Assembly: GCA_900557645.1 (NCBI GenBank)
Contig: USSZ01000004.1
Coordinates: 1 to 43,214, forward strand
Source: an uncultured Eubacteriales bacterium
GTDB taxonomy: Bacteria; Bacillota; Clostridia; Christensenellales; UBA1242
Length of the DNA stretch: 43,214 nucleotides
Direction: 5' to 3'
Shown: piece after piece, positions 14,143 through 22,406 of the stretch
How positions within the stretch are numbered: the first letter of the stretch is position 1
Layout: each line of letters starts with the position of its first letter
Made by a program: the position numbers and the translations under genes
Notes under the pieces: model-generated
Seen by the model: the letters and a program-made list of their open reading frames with translations, nothing else
Told to the model about the DNA's origin: nothing
Databases searched by the model: none

Positions 14143-15117
14143 TTATAACACAGCAAATAATATACTGAAAGCAACAAACATAAAAGGAATAGTGAATATA
14201 TATGAATCAAATCTATCTAAAATACCACCGTGTCCTGGCAATATGTTACCAGAATCTTTTACACCAGCATTACGCTTAATCCAACTTTCAAATAAGTCTC
14301 CACATTGTGCTAAGATTGATCCTATAAATGATATTATAATAAATTTCCATATTGTAATTCCTGCATTATTCATTATTATTGCCATTTCTGGTATAGAATA
14401 AAATATATAGAATACTGTGGTTGATAATAAAACACACCATAACAAACCACCTATTGCTCCTGCAACAGTTTTATTTGGACTAATTTTAGGTGCTAATTTT
14501 TTGCCTCCTATTAATCCTCCAGTAATATAAGCAAAAGTATCAGTAAATATTGGAATTAAGAAAGCAAAAATTAATACAAAAAATGATATAAACTTAAATC
14601 CATCTATATCTTTTATAATGTCAAAAGATGTTGTTAAATCATCAAAATGATTAATTAATGACATAAATAATAACAAAAATGTTGGATAAATAAATGTAAC
14701 TGTTGTATTAAATGCTTTTATTAAAGAATATTTTGGAAGTGAAATAAACTTGTCCATTTTTCTTGTTTTTAATTCAATTTTTGTATTTCGATTTATAAAA
14801 GATATTAAGAATGTTAAACCAAAGAAAATAACAATGCATGCAATCTCTAATACTATAGTAAATAAAATGCCTATAGAAGAATCAAAATAAACACCTAATA
14901 ACAATATCAACATTGCAAAACATGGGAATATTGTAGCCATTATTTTATCATTATATCGTCCCATTTTTGTAAATAATTTAGAAGTTTCAAAAGCAGCAAA
15001 ACAAGTTATTATTACTATAAAAGCATCAAAAAAATAATTGCTAACAAAAACTTTCAATATAAAAGCAATAGCGAGCACAAATAAAAATCCAAGTGATGTA
15101 AGTAATCTAGTTTTCAA
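14143..15117 (-). CDS. cdsA: Phosphatidate cytidylyltransferase
   Basis: CdsA makes CDP-diacylglycerol from phosphatidate and CTP. The family signature is intact near the C-terminus: SWIKRNAGVKDSG followed by LPGHGGILDRFDS. The 324 residues contain about eight membrane helices. The start is TTG at 15117, overlapping the uppS stop (TTGA) with GGAGG 6 bases upstream, so translation is coupled to uppS. Confidence 0.95.
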   Translation of the reverse strand: MKTRLLTSLGFLFVLAIAFILKVFVSNYFFDAFIVIITCFAAFETSKLFTKMGRYNDKIMATIFPCFAMLILLLGVYFDSSIGILFTIVLEIACIVIFFGLTFLISFINRNTKIELKTRKMDKFISLPKYSLIKAFNTTVTFIYPTFLLLFMSLINHFDDLTTSFDIIKDIDGFKFISFFVLIFAFLIPIFTDTFAYITGGLIGGKKLAPKISPNKTVAGAIGGLLWCVLLSTTVFYIFYSIPEMAIIMNNAGITIWKFIIISFIGSILAQCGDLFESWIKRNAGVKDSGNILPGHGGILDRFDSYIFTIPFMFVAFSILFAVL

Positions 15118-15809
15118 CGGACACCTCCAAATCTTCTATCCCTTTTTTGATAATTTTTTAAAATTTTATATAAATGTTTTTCATTAAAATCAGGCCAATA
15201 AACCTTTGGGAAATATAGTTCACTGTAAGCCATTTGATAAAGCATGAAATTTGAAATTCTCATTTCACCACTTGTTCTTATTATAATCTCTGGTTCAGGC
15301 ATATTTCCTGTATCTAAAGATAATAGGAATTCTTTTTCTGTAACATTTTCTTTATCATTCATTAATAATTTATTTACAGCCCTTATTATATCATCACGTC
15401 CACCATAATTTAAAGCAAAAGTAACAATAAGTTTGTCGAAATTACGAGTTTTATTTTTTAAATTTGTAAGTTCAGCAACTAAATCATCAGGAAAAGGATC
15501 TAATACACCTATTGAATCAATTTTTATTTCATTTTTTATAAAAATATTATCATCATTTTTTAGATAATCTCTTAATAAAGAAAAAATTCCTTCAATTTCT
15601 TCTTTGCTTCTCTTCCAATTTTCAGTAGAAAAAGCAAAAAATGTACAATATTTTATATTAAATTTTAAACAAGCAAATATTGCTCTTTCAATAGCCTTAA
15701 CCCCTTCTTTATGTCCATAATTTCTTGGTATCCCTCTTTTAGTAGCCCAGCGACCATTACCGTCCATTATTATACCAATATGAGTAGGAACATTTTTTAA
15801 ATCTTTCAT
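15114..15809 (-). CDS. uppS: Undecaprenyl pyrophosphate synthase (cis-prenyltransferase)
   Basis: UppS builds the C55 lipid carrier used in cell wall synthesis. The pyrophosphate-binding motif IGIIMDGNGRW (catalytic Asp16) is at the N-terminus, followed by FSTENWKR, and near the C-terminus IIRTSGEMRISNF and ELYFPKVYWPDF. The usual RISNFLLWQ motif reads RISNFMLYQ. Length 231. It ends in TGA, which shows that TGA is a stop here. Upstream SD AAAGGA is moderate. Lies between frr and cdsA, as in Bacillus. Confidence 0.96.
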   Translation of the reverse strand: MKDLKNVPTHIGIIMDGNGRWATKRGIPRNYGHKEGVKAIERAIFACLKFNIKYCTFFAFSTENWKRSKEEIEGIFSLLRDYLKNDDNIFIKNEIKIDSIGVLDPFPDDLVAELTNLKNKTRNFDKLIVTFALNYGGRDDIIRAVNKLLMNDKENVTEKEFLLSLDTGNMPEPEIIIRTSGEMRISNFMLYQMAYSELYFPKVYWPDFNEKHLYKILKNYQKRDRRFGGVR

Positions 15810-15842
15810 ATAACAATCCTTTAAAATAAAATATTAAAGAAA

Positions 15843-16409
15843 TTATATTTCCATAATTTCTTTTTCTTTTGTTTTATAATTGTCATCAATTTTATCACAT
15901 GCTATATCAACCATTTTTTGAATCTTATCTTCAAATACTGATTGTTCATCTTCAGAAATTTCCCCATCTTTTTCAAGTTCTTTTATCATTTCCATAGCAT
16001 CACGTCTGGCAGCACGAACAGCAACTTTACTCTCTTCTGCAATTTTTTTAAGATTTTTTGCTATTTCTTTTCTTCTTTCTTCTGTAAGCATAGGAAAAAC
16101 TAATCTTATAATTTTCCCATCTTCGTTTGGATTTACACCTAAATCAGCGGCAGTAATTGCTTTTACAATATTTTTAATTTGAGACTGGTCCCAAACAGAT
16201 ATAGCCAAAATTCTTGCTTCTGGAACAGTTATACTTGCCATATTTTTAATTGGAGTTGGAACGCCATAATAATCAACATAAACTTTATCTAGAATATGAG
16301 GATTTGCTCTTCCTGCTCTTACAACTAAATATTCATTTACTTGATGGTTGATCGCTTTATCAATTTCATCTTGACAAGATAATTCAATTTCATCGAATAA
16401 TTCGCTCAT
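15843..16409 (-). CDS. frr: Ribosome recycling factor
   Basis: RRF splits post-termination ribosomes with EF-G. Typical segments are VRAGRANPHILDKVYVDYYG, PTPIKNMASI and LTEERRKEIAKNLKKIAE. The frame opens at 16469, but ATG 16409 is preferred: AAGGAG lies 6 bases before it and MSELFDEIE gives 188 residues, close to the usual 185. In Bacillus pyrH immediately precedes frr; here the upstream neighbour is a divergent plus-strand kinase gene. Confidence 0.96.
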   Translation of the reverse strand: MSELFDEIELSCQDEIDKAINHQVNEYLVVRAGRANPHILDKVYVDYYGVPTPIKNMASITVPEARILAISVWDQSQIKNIVKAITAADLGVNPNEDGKIIRLVFPMLTEERRKEIAKNLKKIAEESKVAVRAARRDAMEMIKELEKDGEISEDEQSVFEDKIQKMVDIACDKIDDNYKTKEKEIMEI

Positions 16410-16428
16410 ATATTTCTCCTTGGAAATA

Positions 16429-16458
16429 ATTTTACTATAAACGTATTTTTTTTGCAAA
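16429..16458 (-). promoter_or_regulatory. Candidate promoter of frr
   Basis: Minus strand TTTGCA, 18 bases, TAAAAT, about 20 bases upstream of the frr start. The -35 is poor. Because the tsf transcript ends at the terminator at 18026-18055, frr needs a promoter in this interval. Confidence 0.35.
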
Positions 16459-16509
16459 TGATTTGACAACTATATAAAAGAAATATGCTAAAATTATTGA
16501 TAAATTGAC

Positions 16510-16522
16510 TACTTGACAAGTA
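16510..16522. promoter_or_regulatory. Palindromic candidate operator between frr and the kinase gene
   Basis: Perfect palindrome TACTTG-A-CAAGTA in the divergent intergenic region. It lies in one of three TTGACAA copies on the plus strand (near 16463, 16513 and 16577); the first two are also followed by TATAT-like sequence. It is suitable for a dimeric repressor, but none is encoded beside it. Confidence 0.35.
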
Positions 16523-16576
16523 TATTTCAAAAATCTGTAATAATTAATAAAATGTTTATTGAATAATAGTATCAAC

Positions 16577-16605
16577 TTGACAATAAGTAAAAAAACATAT
16601 AAAAT
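16577..16605 (+). promoter_or_regulatory. SigA promoter of the HipA-like cassette
   Basis: TTGACA (16577-16582), 17 bases, TAAAAT (16600-16605), 23 bases before the start codon. Near-consensus; the leader is only about 16 bases. Confidence 0.75.
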
Positions 16606-16627
16606 AAAAAATGAAAAAGGTGTTAAA

Positions 16628-17698
16628 ATGAATAGAATCGAATTAAAACCAAATGACAACATAACTATTGCTGAAATCAATGAAGGTAGAGGTTCAAGAC
16701 CTAAATATTGGTTTATTTTTAATAATTCAACTGACAAAACAAAATGGTTGTTTAAAAATACAAATAGAGATGCAACAAGTTCTTTAAAAACATATGAAGA
16801 TTTAGGTGAAATAATTTTTAATAAAATTTGTAATCAATTAAATGTTTCTTGTGTTGAATATAAACTTGCATATAATCATGAAAAAGGTTATGGAAATGAA
16901 GGTGTAATATCTAAAAATTACAATCCTAATGGTTTTCCAGAAGTTTCTGCATATACTCTGCTAGATTTCTACAAAAATTTTATGTATGACAATTTTAATG
17001 GTATAGTTGTTGATAATGAAAATACATTATCAAACTACATAAAAAGTTTAAAAGCATTTTCTCTTGAAAATCCAAATATAAAAATAAATAGCAATGAAAT
17101 TCTTCTACAACTAGAAAAAATGTTTATACTTGATTACATATGTTGTCAATCTGATAGAAATTGGTATAATGTAGCATTCTTAATAGATTCTAATAATAAT
17201 GAAATGAAATTATGTCCTTTGTTTGACAACGGAAACATTTTTTGTTGGAATTACAGAGAAGGTGTTATCAAACATCAAAGAGATTCTTTAAGAAATAAAA
17301 AAAATATAACACAATTAAATGAATTATTAAGTTCAAAACCTATAGCACTAGGTATTATTACTCCTACTGCTTTACGAGATCAAAATAATCCACTAAGAAC
17401 TCAAAAATCTAAACAATCTCCTGAGATTATGAATAAAGTTAATGAGGAATTAATTCAAATGATATGTGATTCAAAAGAGTTAAGAGATTTTGTTTTTGAT
17501 AATTTTCGTCCAAATAATAATATTTTAAAAAATGCTTTTAAACAAGCCGAAAACGAATATGGTGAATTCCCCGACTTTTTAAAAGAACAATCTTCATTAA
17601 TATATGATATAAAGTGCGAACATTTATTGAATTTAGTTAAAGAAAGATTAATACAAAAATCAGATTATTATAATGAAAATGATGACAGGGAGATTTAA
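16628..17698 (+). CDS. HipA-family serine/threonine kinase (HipT-like toxin candidate)
   Basis: A 356-residue protein with HipA-kinase features: possible ATP-binding Lys43 (WLFKNT), the YEDLGEIIFNKICNQL helix after it, catalytic loop QSDRNWYN (Asp176, Asn181), and metal-binding Asp200 in PLFDNG. TSS at 50-52 lies where HipT carries autophosphorylated serines in its Gly-rich loop. It lacks the HipA N-terminal subdomain, which seems to be carried by the next gene. HipA/HipT kinases phosphorylate aminoacyl-tRNA synthetases and stop growth; the target here is unknown. ATG 16628 is chosen over an upstream extension because AAAGGTG lies 5 bases before it. It is on the plus strand within a minus-strand translation operon. 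Confidence 0.75.
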   Translation: MNRIELKPNDNITIAEINEGRGSRPKYWFIFNNSTDKTKWLFKNTNRDATSSLKTYEDLGEIIFNKICNQLNVSCVEYKLAYNHEKGYGNEGVISKNYNPNGFPEVSAYTLLDFYKNFMYDNFNGIVVDNENTLSNYIKSLKAFSLENPNIKINSNEILLQLEKMFILDYICCQSDRNWYNVAFLIDSNNNEMKLCPLFDNGNIFCWNYREGVIKHQRDSLRNKKNITQLNELLSSKPIALGIITPTALRDQNNPLRTQKSKQSPEIMNKVNEELIQMICDSKELRDFVFDNFRPNNNILKNAFKQAENEYGEFPDFLKEQSSLIYDIKCEHLLNLVKERLIQKSDYYNENDDREI

Positions 17699-17700
17699 AT

Positions 17701-18027
17701 ATGATGCTAATATTAAAATATTATGATTGCAAATTAGGCAATTTAAATTTTGAAAATAATAATTATGTTTATAATTCAAATATTCAAGAAGAAGAAAAAG
17801 CAAAAAAATTAAGTTATGGGGCATTAAATTATAATTTATACAATTCAGTAAACAAAATATCTAAAGAATTATATATAGAATTTATGCCTTGGATTATGGC
17901 ATCTTCTAGACAAGATATTTATAATAAATGTAAAATAAATTCTAATGATAATAAATGGACAATTCTTTGCAAACTTGCACAAAATAAAGTTGTTTTAGGT
18001 AATTATTCTTTAGAATTGATTAAATAA
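17701..18027 (+). CDS. Small HipS / HipA N-terminal-domain-like protein
   Basis: A 108-residue protein starting 2 bases after the kinase stop, with GGGAG 8 bases before ATG 17701. The N-terminus (KYYDCKLGNLNFENNNYVYN) resembles the first strands of the HipA N-terminal subdomain (xVGxLxxxxxxxxFxY), and FMPWIMASSRQDIYNKC with NDNKWTILCKLAQ and GNYSLE resembles the later FxxLLPxxxxRxxI...ILxxLGxxxxGAxSLx part. In HipBST systems this subdomain is a separate protein, HipS, which neutralises HipT. The similarity is by eye and the order (kinase first) is reversed from hipBST, so the antitoxin role is an inference. Confidence 0.6.
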   Translation: MMLILKYYDCKLGNLNFENNNYVYNSNIQEEEKAKKLSYGALNYNLYNSVNKISKELYIEFMPWIMASSRQDIYNKCKINSNDNKWTILCKLAQNKVVLGNYSLELIK

Positions 18028-18055
18028 AAAAACACGAATTAATTCGTGTTTTTTT
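18026..18055. terminator. Bidirectional terminator between the HipA cassette and tsf
   Basis: Perfect palindrome: arms 18026-18038 (A7 then CACGAA) and 18043-18055, loop TTAA. Seven-base A and T runs at the outer ends allow termination on both strands, ending the plus-strand cassette and the minus-strand rpsB-tsf transcript. Confidence 0.88.
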
Positions 18056-18103
18056 AATATTTTTTAATGATCACTTTTTCATATATGATTTATAATAATA
18101 AAA

Positions 18104-18760
18104 TTAATTATTACCTTTCATTTGTTTTTCAACTTCCTCTGCAAGATTATCATTACGCTTCTCTAAGCCTTCTCCCATTTCAAATCTTGCAAATCTTCTA
18201 ATAGAAATTTTTTCTCCAATTTGAAGTATTTTTTCATTAATATATGATTGAATAGTTAATTCTGGATTTTTAACAAATGGTTGTTCAAGCAAACAAACAT
18301 CCTGATAAAATTTTTTAACTCGACCTTCAACCATCTTTTCTATTATTTGAGCAGGTTTACCTTCATTTAATGCTTGATTTCTAAGAATTTCTTTTTCTTT
18401 TTCAAGTTCTTCTGATGGAACATCTTCAATTCTTACATATTTAGGTGCAGCAGCGGCAATTTGTAATGCAACATCATGTCCTATTTGTTGGAATGCCTCT
18501 GTTTTAGCAACAAAATCTGTTTCGCAATTGATTTCTACAAGAACACCAATTTTACCACCCATGTGTATATATGAAGTAACAATTCCTTCACTTGCAATAC
18601 GTGATTGTTTTTTTGCAGCAGCAGCAATTCCTTTTTCTCTAAGCCAAATTATTGCTTTTTCAAAATCACCATCACATTCAACCAATGCTTTTTTGCAGTC
18701 CATCATACCTGCGTTTGTTTTTGCTCTAAGTTCTGCAACGTCTTTTGCTGTAAAATTCAT
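18104..18760 (-). CDS. tsf: Translation elongation factor Ts
   Basis: EF-Ts is the guanine nucleotide exchange factor of EF-Tu. The N-terminal UBA-like domain (AELRAKTNAGMMDCKKAL) and the TDFVAK core motif at residues 81-86 are clear. At 218 residues it is a short form with a reduced second half of the core domain, as seen in several bacteria. SD AAGGAG lies in the end of rpsB, 2 bases of which separate the genes. pyrH, the usual next gene, is absent. Confidence 0.96.
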   Translation of the reverse strand: MNFTAKDVAELRAKTNAGMMDCKKALVECDGDFEKAIIWLREKGIAAAAKKQSRIASEGIVTSYIHMGGKIGVLVEINCETDFVAKTEAFQQIGHDVALQIAAAAPKYVRIEDVPSEELEKEKEILRNQALNEGKPAQIIEKMVEGRVKKFYQDVCLLEQPFVKNPELTIQSYINEKILQIGEKISIRRFARFEMGEGLEKRNDNLAEEVEKQMKGNN

Positions 18761-18762
18761 AA

Positions 18763-19671
18763 TTATTCTCCTTCACTATCAGATTTTGCGTCATCTGTTT
18801 TTTCACTAACAGTTTCTTCTTTTACTTCTTTTTTTGTTTCAGTCTTTTTCTTTGAAGGTTTCTTTTTACTTTTCTTATTGTGATTTTCTTCCCCTGCTTC
18901 AGCAATTTCTAAATTAGGTTTTGTTTCTGCAAGGACTTTTTCAATATCAATGTCTTCATCTGCAGAATCATCTTCTTTCTTCATAGAAACGCCTTCTTTT
19001 GCTTCAATAACAGCATCGGCCATTGCGGCTACAATAAGTTTTACAGAACGAATTGCATCATCGTTTCCTGGGATTACATAATCAATACCGTCTGGATTAC
19101 CATTTGTATCAACAAGACCAACCATAGGTATATTTAATAATTTACATTCATTTACACAAATGTGTTCTACATTAGGATCAACTACTACAACAAGTCCTGG
19201 AAGTTCTCTCATTTCTTTAATTCCACCAAGATTTTTTTCAAGTTTATCTCTTTCTGCTTTTAGAAGAGTAACTTCTTTCTTAGGCAATAAATCAAATTCA
19301 CCTACTTTTTCCATTTGATTTAACTTGTTTAATCTTTCAATTCTAGATTTAATAGTTTTGAAATTGGTTAAACATCCACCAAGCCAACGTGTATTAATAT
19401 AATACATTCCACATCTTTCGGCTTCTTCTTTAACTGCATCTTGTGCTTGCTTCTTTGTCCCTACAAAAAGAACTTTTTTACCTGCAGCAACGATATCGCG
19501 AACAAATTGATATGCTTTATCTACTTGTTCAGAAGTTTGTTCTAGATTGATGATATGAATATCATTTCTTGCTGTAAAAATGTATTTTTTCATCTTTGGG
19601 TTCCATTTTCTAGTCTGATGACCAAAATGAACACCTGCTTCTAGAAGTTGTTTCATTGAAATAACTGACAT
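18763..19671 (-). CDS. rpsB: 30S ribosomal protein S2
   Basis: S2 signature MKQLLEAGVHFGHQTRKWNPKM at the N-terminus (given here in part), and LPGLVVVVDPN and GLVDTNGNPDGIDYVIPGNDDA further on. The conserved protein ends near residue 225; residues 226-302 form a long Lys/Glu/Asp-rich tail, probably disordered, that is absent from most S2 proteins. SD AAAGGAGG lies before ATG 19671. A leader of about 160 bases precedes it. Confidence 0.96.
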   Translation of the reverse strand: MSVISMKQLLEAGVHFGHQTRKWNPKMKKYIFTARNDIHIINLEQTSEQVDKAYQFVRDIVAAGKKVLFVGTKKQAQDAVKEEAERCGMYYINTRWLGGCLTNFKTIKSRIERLNKLNQMEKVGEFDLLPKKEVTLLKAERDKLEKNLGGIKEMRELPGLVVVVDPNVEHICVNECKLLNIPMVGLVDTNGNPDGIDYVIPGNDDAIRSVKLIVAAMADAVIEAKEGVSMKKEDDSADEDIDIEKVLAETKPNLEIAEAGEENHNKKSKKKPSKKKTETKKEVKEETVSEKTDDAKSDSEGE

Positions 19672-19831
19672 TTTTTATTTTCCTCCTTTTGTTTTTGTCC
19701 TTCCTTATAATTTTCACGCTCCAGATTGCGACCTCAGGAATAACCTTTATCAAAATACTTATATTGTTTTATTATTTTGAATTTTAGGCAACTGCAACTG
19801 AATATATTATAAGTGCTTATTGTCCAATGAC
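19672..19831 (-). promoter_or_regulatory. Long rpsB leader, possibly an r-protein regulatory element
   Basis: About 160 bases between the predicted transcription start and rpsB. It contains, on the minus strand, a G+C-richer block around 19700-19745 (TTATTCCTGAGGTCGC ... GGAGCG) where TTCCT can pair with AGGAA and CGC with GCG. There is no T-box motif. Autoregulation by S2 is known in other bacteria; this structure is not one I recognise. Confidence 0.4.
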
Positions 19832-19837
19832 TGAAAA

Positions 19838-19866
19838 AGTATATCATAAACATTTTTTATAGTCAA
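19838..19866 (-). promoter_or_regulatory. SigA promoter of rpsB-tsf
   Basis: Minus strand TTGACT (19861-19866), 17 bases, TATACT (19838-19843), with an extended -10 (TGA). Confidence 0.75.
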
Positions 19867-19911
19867 GTAATTATTAATATTTAAACAATTTTAATTAAAA
19901 AAATACAAAAA

Positions 19912-19939
19912 AAATAAACACAAATTAATGTGTTTATTT
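19912..19939 (-). terminator. Terminator after secF
   Basis: 11-bp inverted repeat AAATAAACACA / TGTGTTTATTT with loop AATTAA, followed by a T-rich run on the minus strand; one arm overlaps the secF stop codon. Confidence 0.75.
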
Positions 19940-20959
19940 ATTATTTTTTTTCTTTTTTGTTTTAAAAATTGTAGCCCATAAAGAAGGTAAAATAAATTGA
20001 GAATTATAATAAGTAACAATTAATGCAATCATAATTCCTAAAGCAACTTCTCTCACACCTTCAACTGCTAGAATAGAAAAAACTGCAGATATTATAAACA
20101 ATACAATATATATAATTGATTTTTTAAAAGTCATTTCTTTTGCTGTTAAATCTGCTATATTACTATTGTTCATATTTTCATATTTACCAGTTTTGAAATT
20201 ATCCTTAATTTTATTGTAATAGAAAAATACATTAAATAAACTTAACATAAATGTTGTTAATAATGTTATTCCTAAATTTAAATTTATAGTCAATTGACAA
20301 ATAACAATTAATGACAAAGTTACAAATAAATCTAAAGCAACTTGTAATAAAGTTATTATACTAGCAGAAATGTTATATCGACTTGCTAAATATATTATTG
20401 CCACCAAGAGACCAAAAACTACTGCAGAAACCAACCCTACAACCCAATTAAATGAATATGTTGGTAAAACTTCATCAATTGAAGTAATTGCATTATCATA
20501 ACCATCATAATTAAAAGCATTAACTAAATCAGAATGCAATTTTTGATTTAAAGTTTCAGCATTCTCTGTATTATTTTGAAATACTATTTCTACTGCCTGT
20601 CCTGCCGAAATATTATATTCATTAACTGTTATTGAAGTTGTTTTATATTCGATAATATCTAAACCATTATTATTTAAAACTGTTTCTATTTTTGTATAGA
20701 CATTATTATAATCTTCGTTATTAGATAAATCATATTGAACTACACTTTCATTTTTAATCATGCCATCATTGTTAACGTAAATTTTAAATGTATATCCTCC
20801 AGAAAAATCAATGCCAAGATTAAATCCAATTGTGCAAACCAAAACAATACCAATAATCAGAATAATTATAGGAGCAATCAAAAAATATAAAAAGTTTTTG
20901 GTTACACTCAATTTTGAACTCATAATAAATTTATCTAAAGATTTTTTTTCATTATTCAT
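19934..20959 (-). CDS. secF: Protein translocase subunit SecF
   Basis: SecF works with SecD to pull secreted proteins through SecYEG using the proton gradient. A first membrane helix is followed by the signature GIDFSGG, then an extracytoplasmic loop and five further helices. ATG 20959 is chosen (341 residues) because AGGAGG lies 8 bases upstream; the in-frame GTG 20968 overlaps that site. It overlaps the end of secD by 8 bases, so the two are translationally coupled. The C-terminus is short and Lys-rich. Confidence 0.93.
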   Translation of the reverse strand: MNNEKKSLDKFIMSSKLSVTKNFLYFLIAPIIILIIGIVLVCTIGFNLGIDFSGGYTFKIYVNNDGMIKNESVVQYDLSNNEDYNNVYTKIETVLNNNGLDIIEYKTTSITVNEYNISAGQAVEIVFQNNTENAETLNQKLHSDLVNAFNYDGYDNAITSIDEVLPTYSFNWVVGLVSAVVFGLLVAIIYLASRYNISASIITLLQVALDLFVTLSLIVICQLTINLNLGITLLTTFMLSLFNVFFYYNKIKDNFKTGKYENMNNSNIADLTAKEMTFKKSIIYIVLFIISAVFSILAVEGVREVALGIMIALIVTYYNSQFILPSLWATIFKTKKKKNNK

Positions 20960-22355
20960 TGATGCCACCTCCTTCTACAGAGTTAGCCTCTTCTTTTATT
21001 ATTTCAACACCATCATCTTTAATTTCCACAATGCTTTTATCTCTATATAGATGCAATCTCTTTGCTTTTGTGCTATTTATAGGAAGATAAATATTTACGA
21101 AATATCTGGTCATTACAAGAGATGAGAACATTGATAATAATGTCCCTATCAATAAAGTAATAGCAAAACATTTAAGAGTTGCTGGTGCAAAAATCCAAAT
21201 AAAAATTCCCACTAAAATTATTAAGAAATGGCTATCTAAAATTGTCCACAATGCTCTTTTAAAGCCACCTCTGCATGCTAAATGAATTTTTTTACCAATA
21301 GCATATTCGTCACGAATTCTTTCAAATATGATTAAATTAGAAATGGTTGCTATTACAAAACCTAAAAGAATTCCAAATACGCCTGCAAGATTTAAAACAA
21401 CAAGAGGAATTGCTTGCAAGAAGAAAATATAAAAAACTAAGAAAAATGTTAATGATAATAATCCAAGCAATCCCAAATCGCCATATCTAACAATTAAAAA
21501 GATAAATGTTAATAAAATAATTATTAAACCAGCAATACCTATATATAATTGCGTATTTTCGCCTAAAGCAGGAGAAATATAACTACTTTCAACAAAATTT
21601 AGTTTAACATCAAGAGATCCTGAAACTATAGAATATGCAATTTCTTTTGCTTCTGTAGCACTTGCTGTTGAATATGAACCATTTGAACTTGCAGTTAAAA
21701 ACATTGTATTATCTGTAACATTATCAACACTTATTTCTGATAATAAATTAGAACTTTTAAATTCCCCTAAATACACATAGATTGTTGCATTAGATGTCTC
21801 TGCAGCATAGTCTTTTAATTCTTGCAATTTAGTTAAACCATTTGAAGTAAACTCAACAACAATGCCATAACTTGAATTTTCATAATCAACACTAGGATAT
21901 GCTGTTGCAATATCACTACTATCAACAAAAACTCTTGGATCTGTAACCGTATCAGATAATTGTTGAACTGTCATTTTAAGTTCTTTATAATCTTCAATGT
22001 ATGAAAAAGCATAATCAGACTCTAAAGCACCAGCAACTTCTATTCTAACTTTATTATTACCTTGGCGAACAACATTTAACTCGTTGTAACCTTCAGTATT
22101 AAAAATTTTATTAATTTTTTCAATTGAATTATCTATAGCCTTATCTAGATTTACAGTTCCACCATTAGGCAAAGTGCAATCATACATTGCAACCACTCCA
22201 CCATTTAAATCCATTGCTTTTTCAATAGAAGTCAAAAAACTATTATACCTATTTGTAGATGCTGGAATATTAAAAGGTAAAACACATAATAAAACACCTA
22301 AGATTGCTATAATAGTTAATAATACAAATTTTACAATAGAATTTTTCTTTAACAT
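20952..22355 (-). CDS. secD: Protein translocase subunit SecD
   Basis: SecD with six predicted membrane helices: one near the N-terminus and five after about residue 265, with a large extracytoplasmic domain between. The D1-type motif reads AMDLNGG (usually GLDLxGG), the loop end has SPALGENT, and NLIIFERIRDE fits the conserved helix 4 segment. Length 467. The leader of about 107 bases contains two hairpins and a possible 19-codon frame. Its promoter at 22470-22498 is full consensus. Confidence 0.92.
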   Translation of the reverse strand: MLKKNSIVKFVLLTIIAILGVLLCVLPFNIPASTNRYNSFLTSIEKAMDLNGGVVAMYDCTLPNGGTVNLDKAIDNSIEKINKIFNTEGYNELNVVRQGNNKVRIEVAGALESDYAFSYIEDYKELKMTVQQLSDTVTDPRVFVDSSDIATAYPSVDYENSSYGIVVEFTSNGLTKLQELKDYAAETSNATIYVYLGEFKSSNLLSEISVDNVTDNTMFLTASSNGSYSTASATEAKEIAYSIVSGSLDVKLNFVESSYISPALGENTQLYIGIAGLIIILLTFIFLIVRYGDLGLLGLLSLTFFLVFYIFFLQAIPLVVLNLAGVFGILLGFVIATISNLIIFERIRDEYAIGKKIHLACRGGFKRALWTILDSHFLIILVGIFIWIFAPATLKCFAITLLIGTLLSMFSSLVMTRYFVNIYLPINSTKAKRLHLYRDKSIVEIKDDGVEIIKEEANSVEGGGINE

Positions 22356-22383
22356 CTAAATCCTCATTAATTCATTAATTTTG

Positions 22384-22406
22384 AAAAAGTTTTTTAAAAA
22401 CTTTTT
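22384..22406 (-). promoter_or_regulatory. Hairpin in the secD leader
   Basis: Palindrome of 11-bp arms (AAAAAGTTTTT at 22384-22394, complement at 22396-22406), about 30 bases before the secD start. A smaller related hairpin (AAGTTT/AAACTT) lies at about 22436-22450. Confidence 0.5.

Noticed and set aside
15114..15116. Alternative genetic code with TGA as a sense codon
   Set aside because: uppS ends in TGA at the expected length and overlaps cdsA in the normal way; Trp is coded without needing TGA.
16410..16469. Upstream extension of frr and a minus-strand frame to 16737
   Set aside because: Neither has an SD; the frr family length and SD fit ATG 16409, and the longer frame overlaps the kinase gene antisense.
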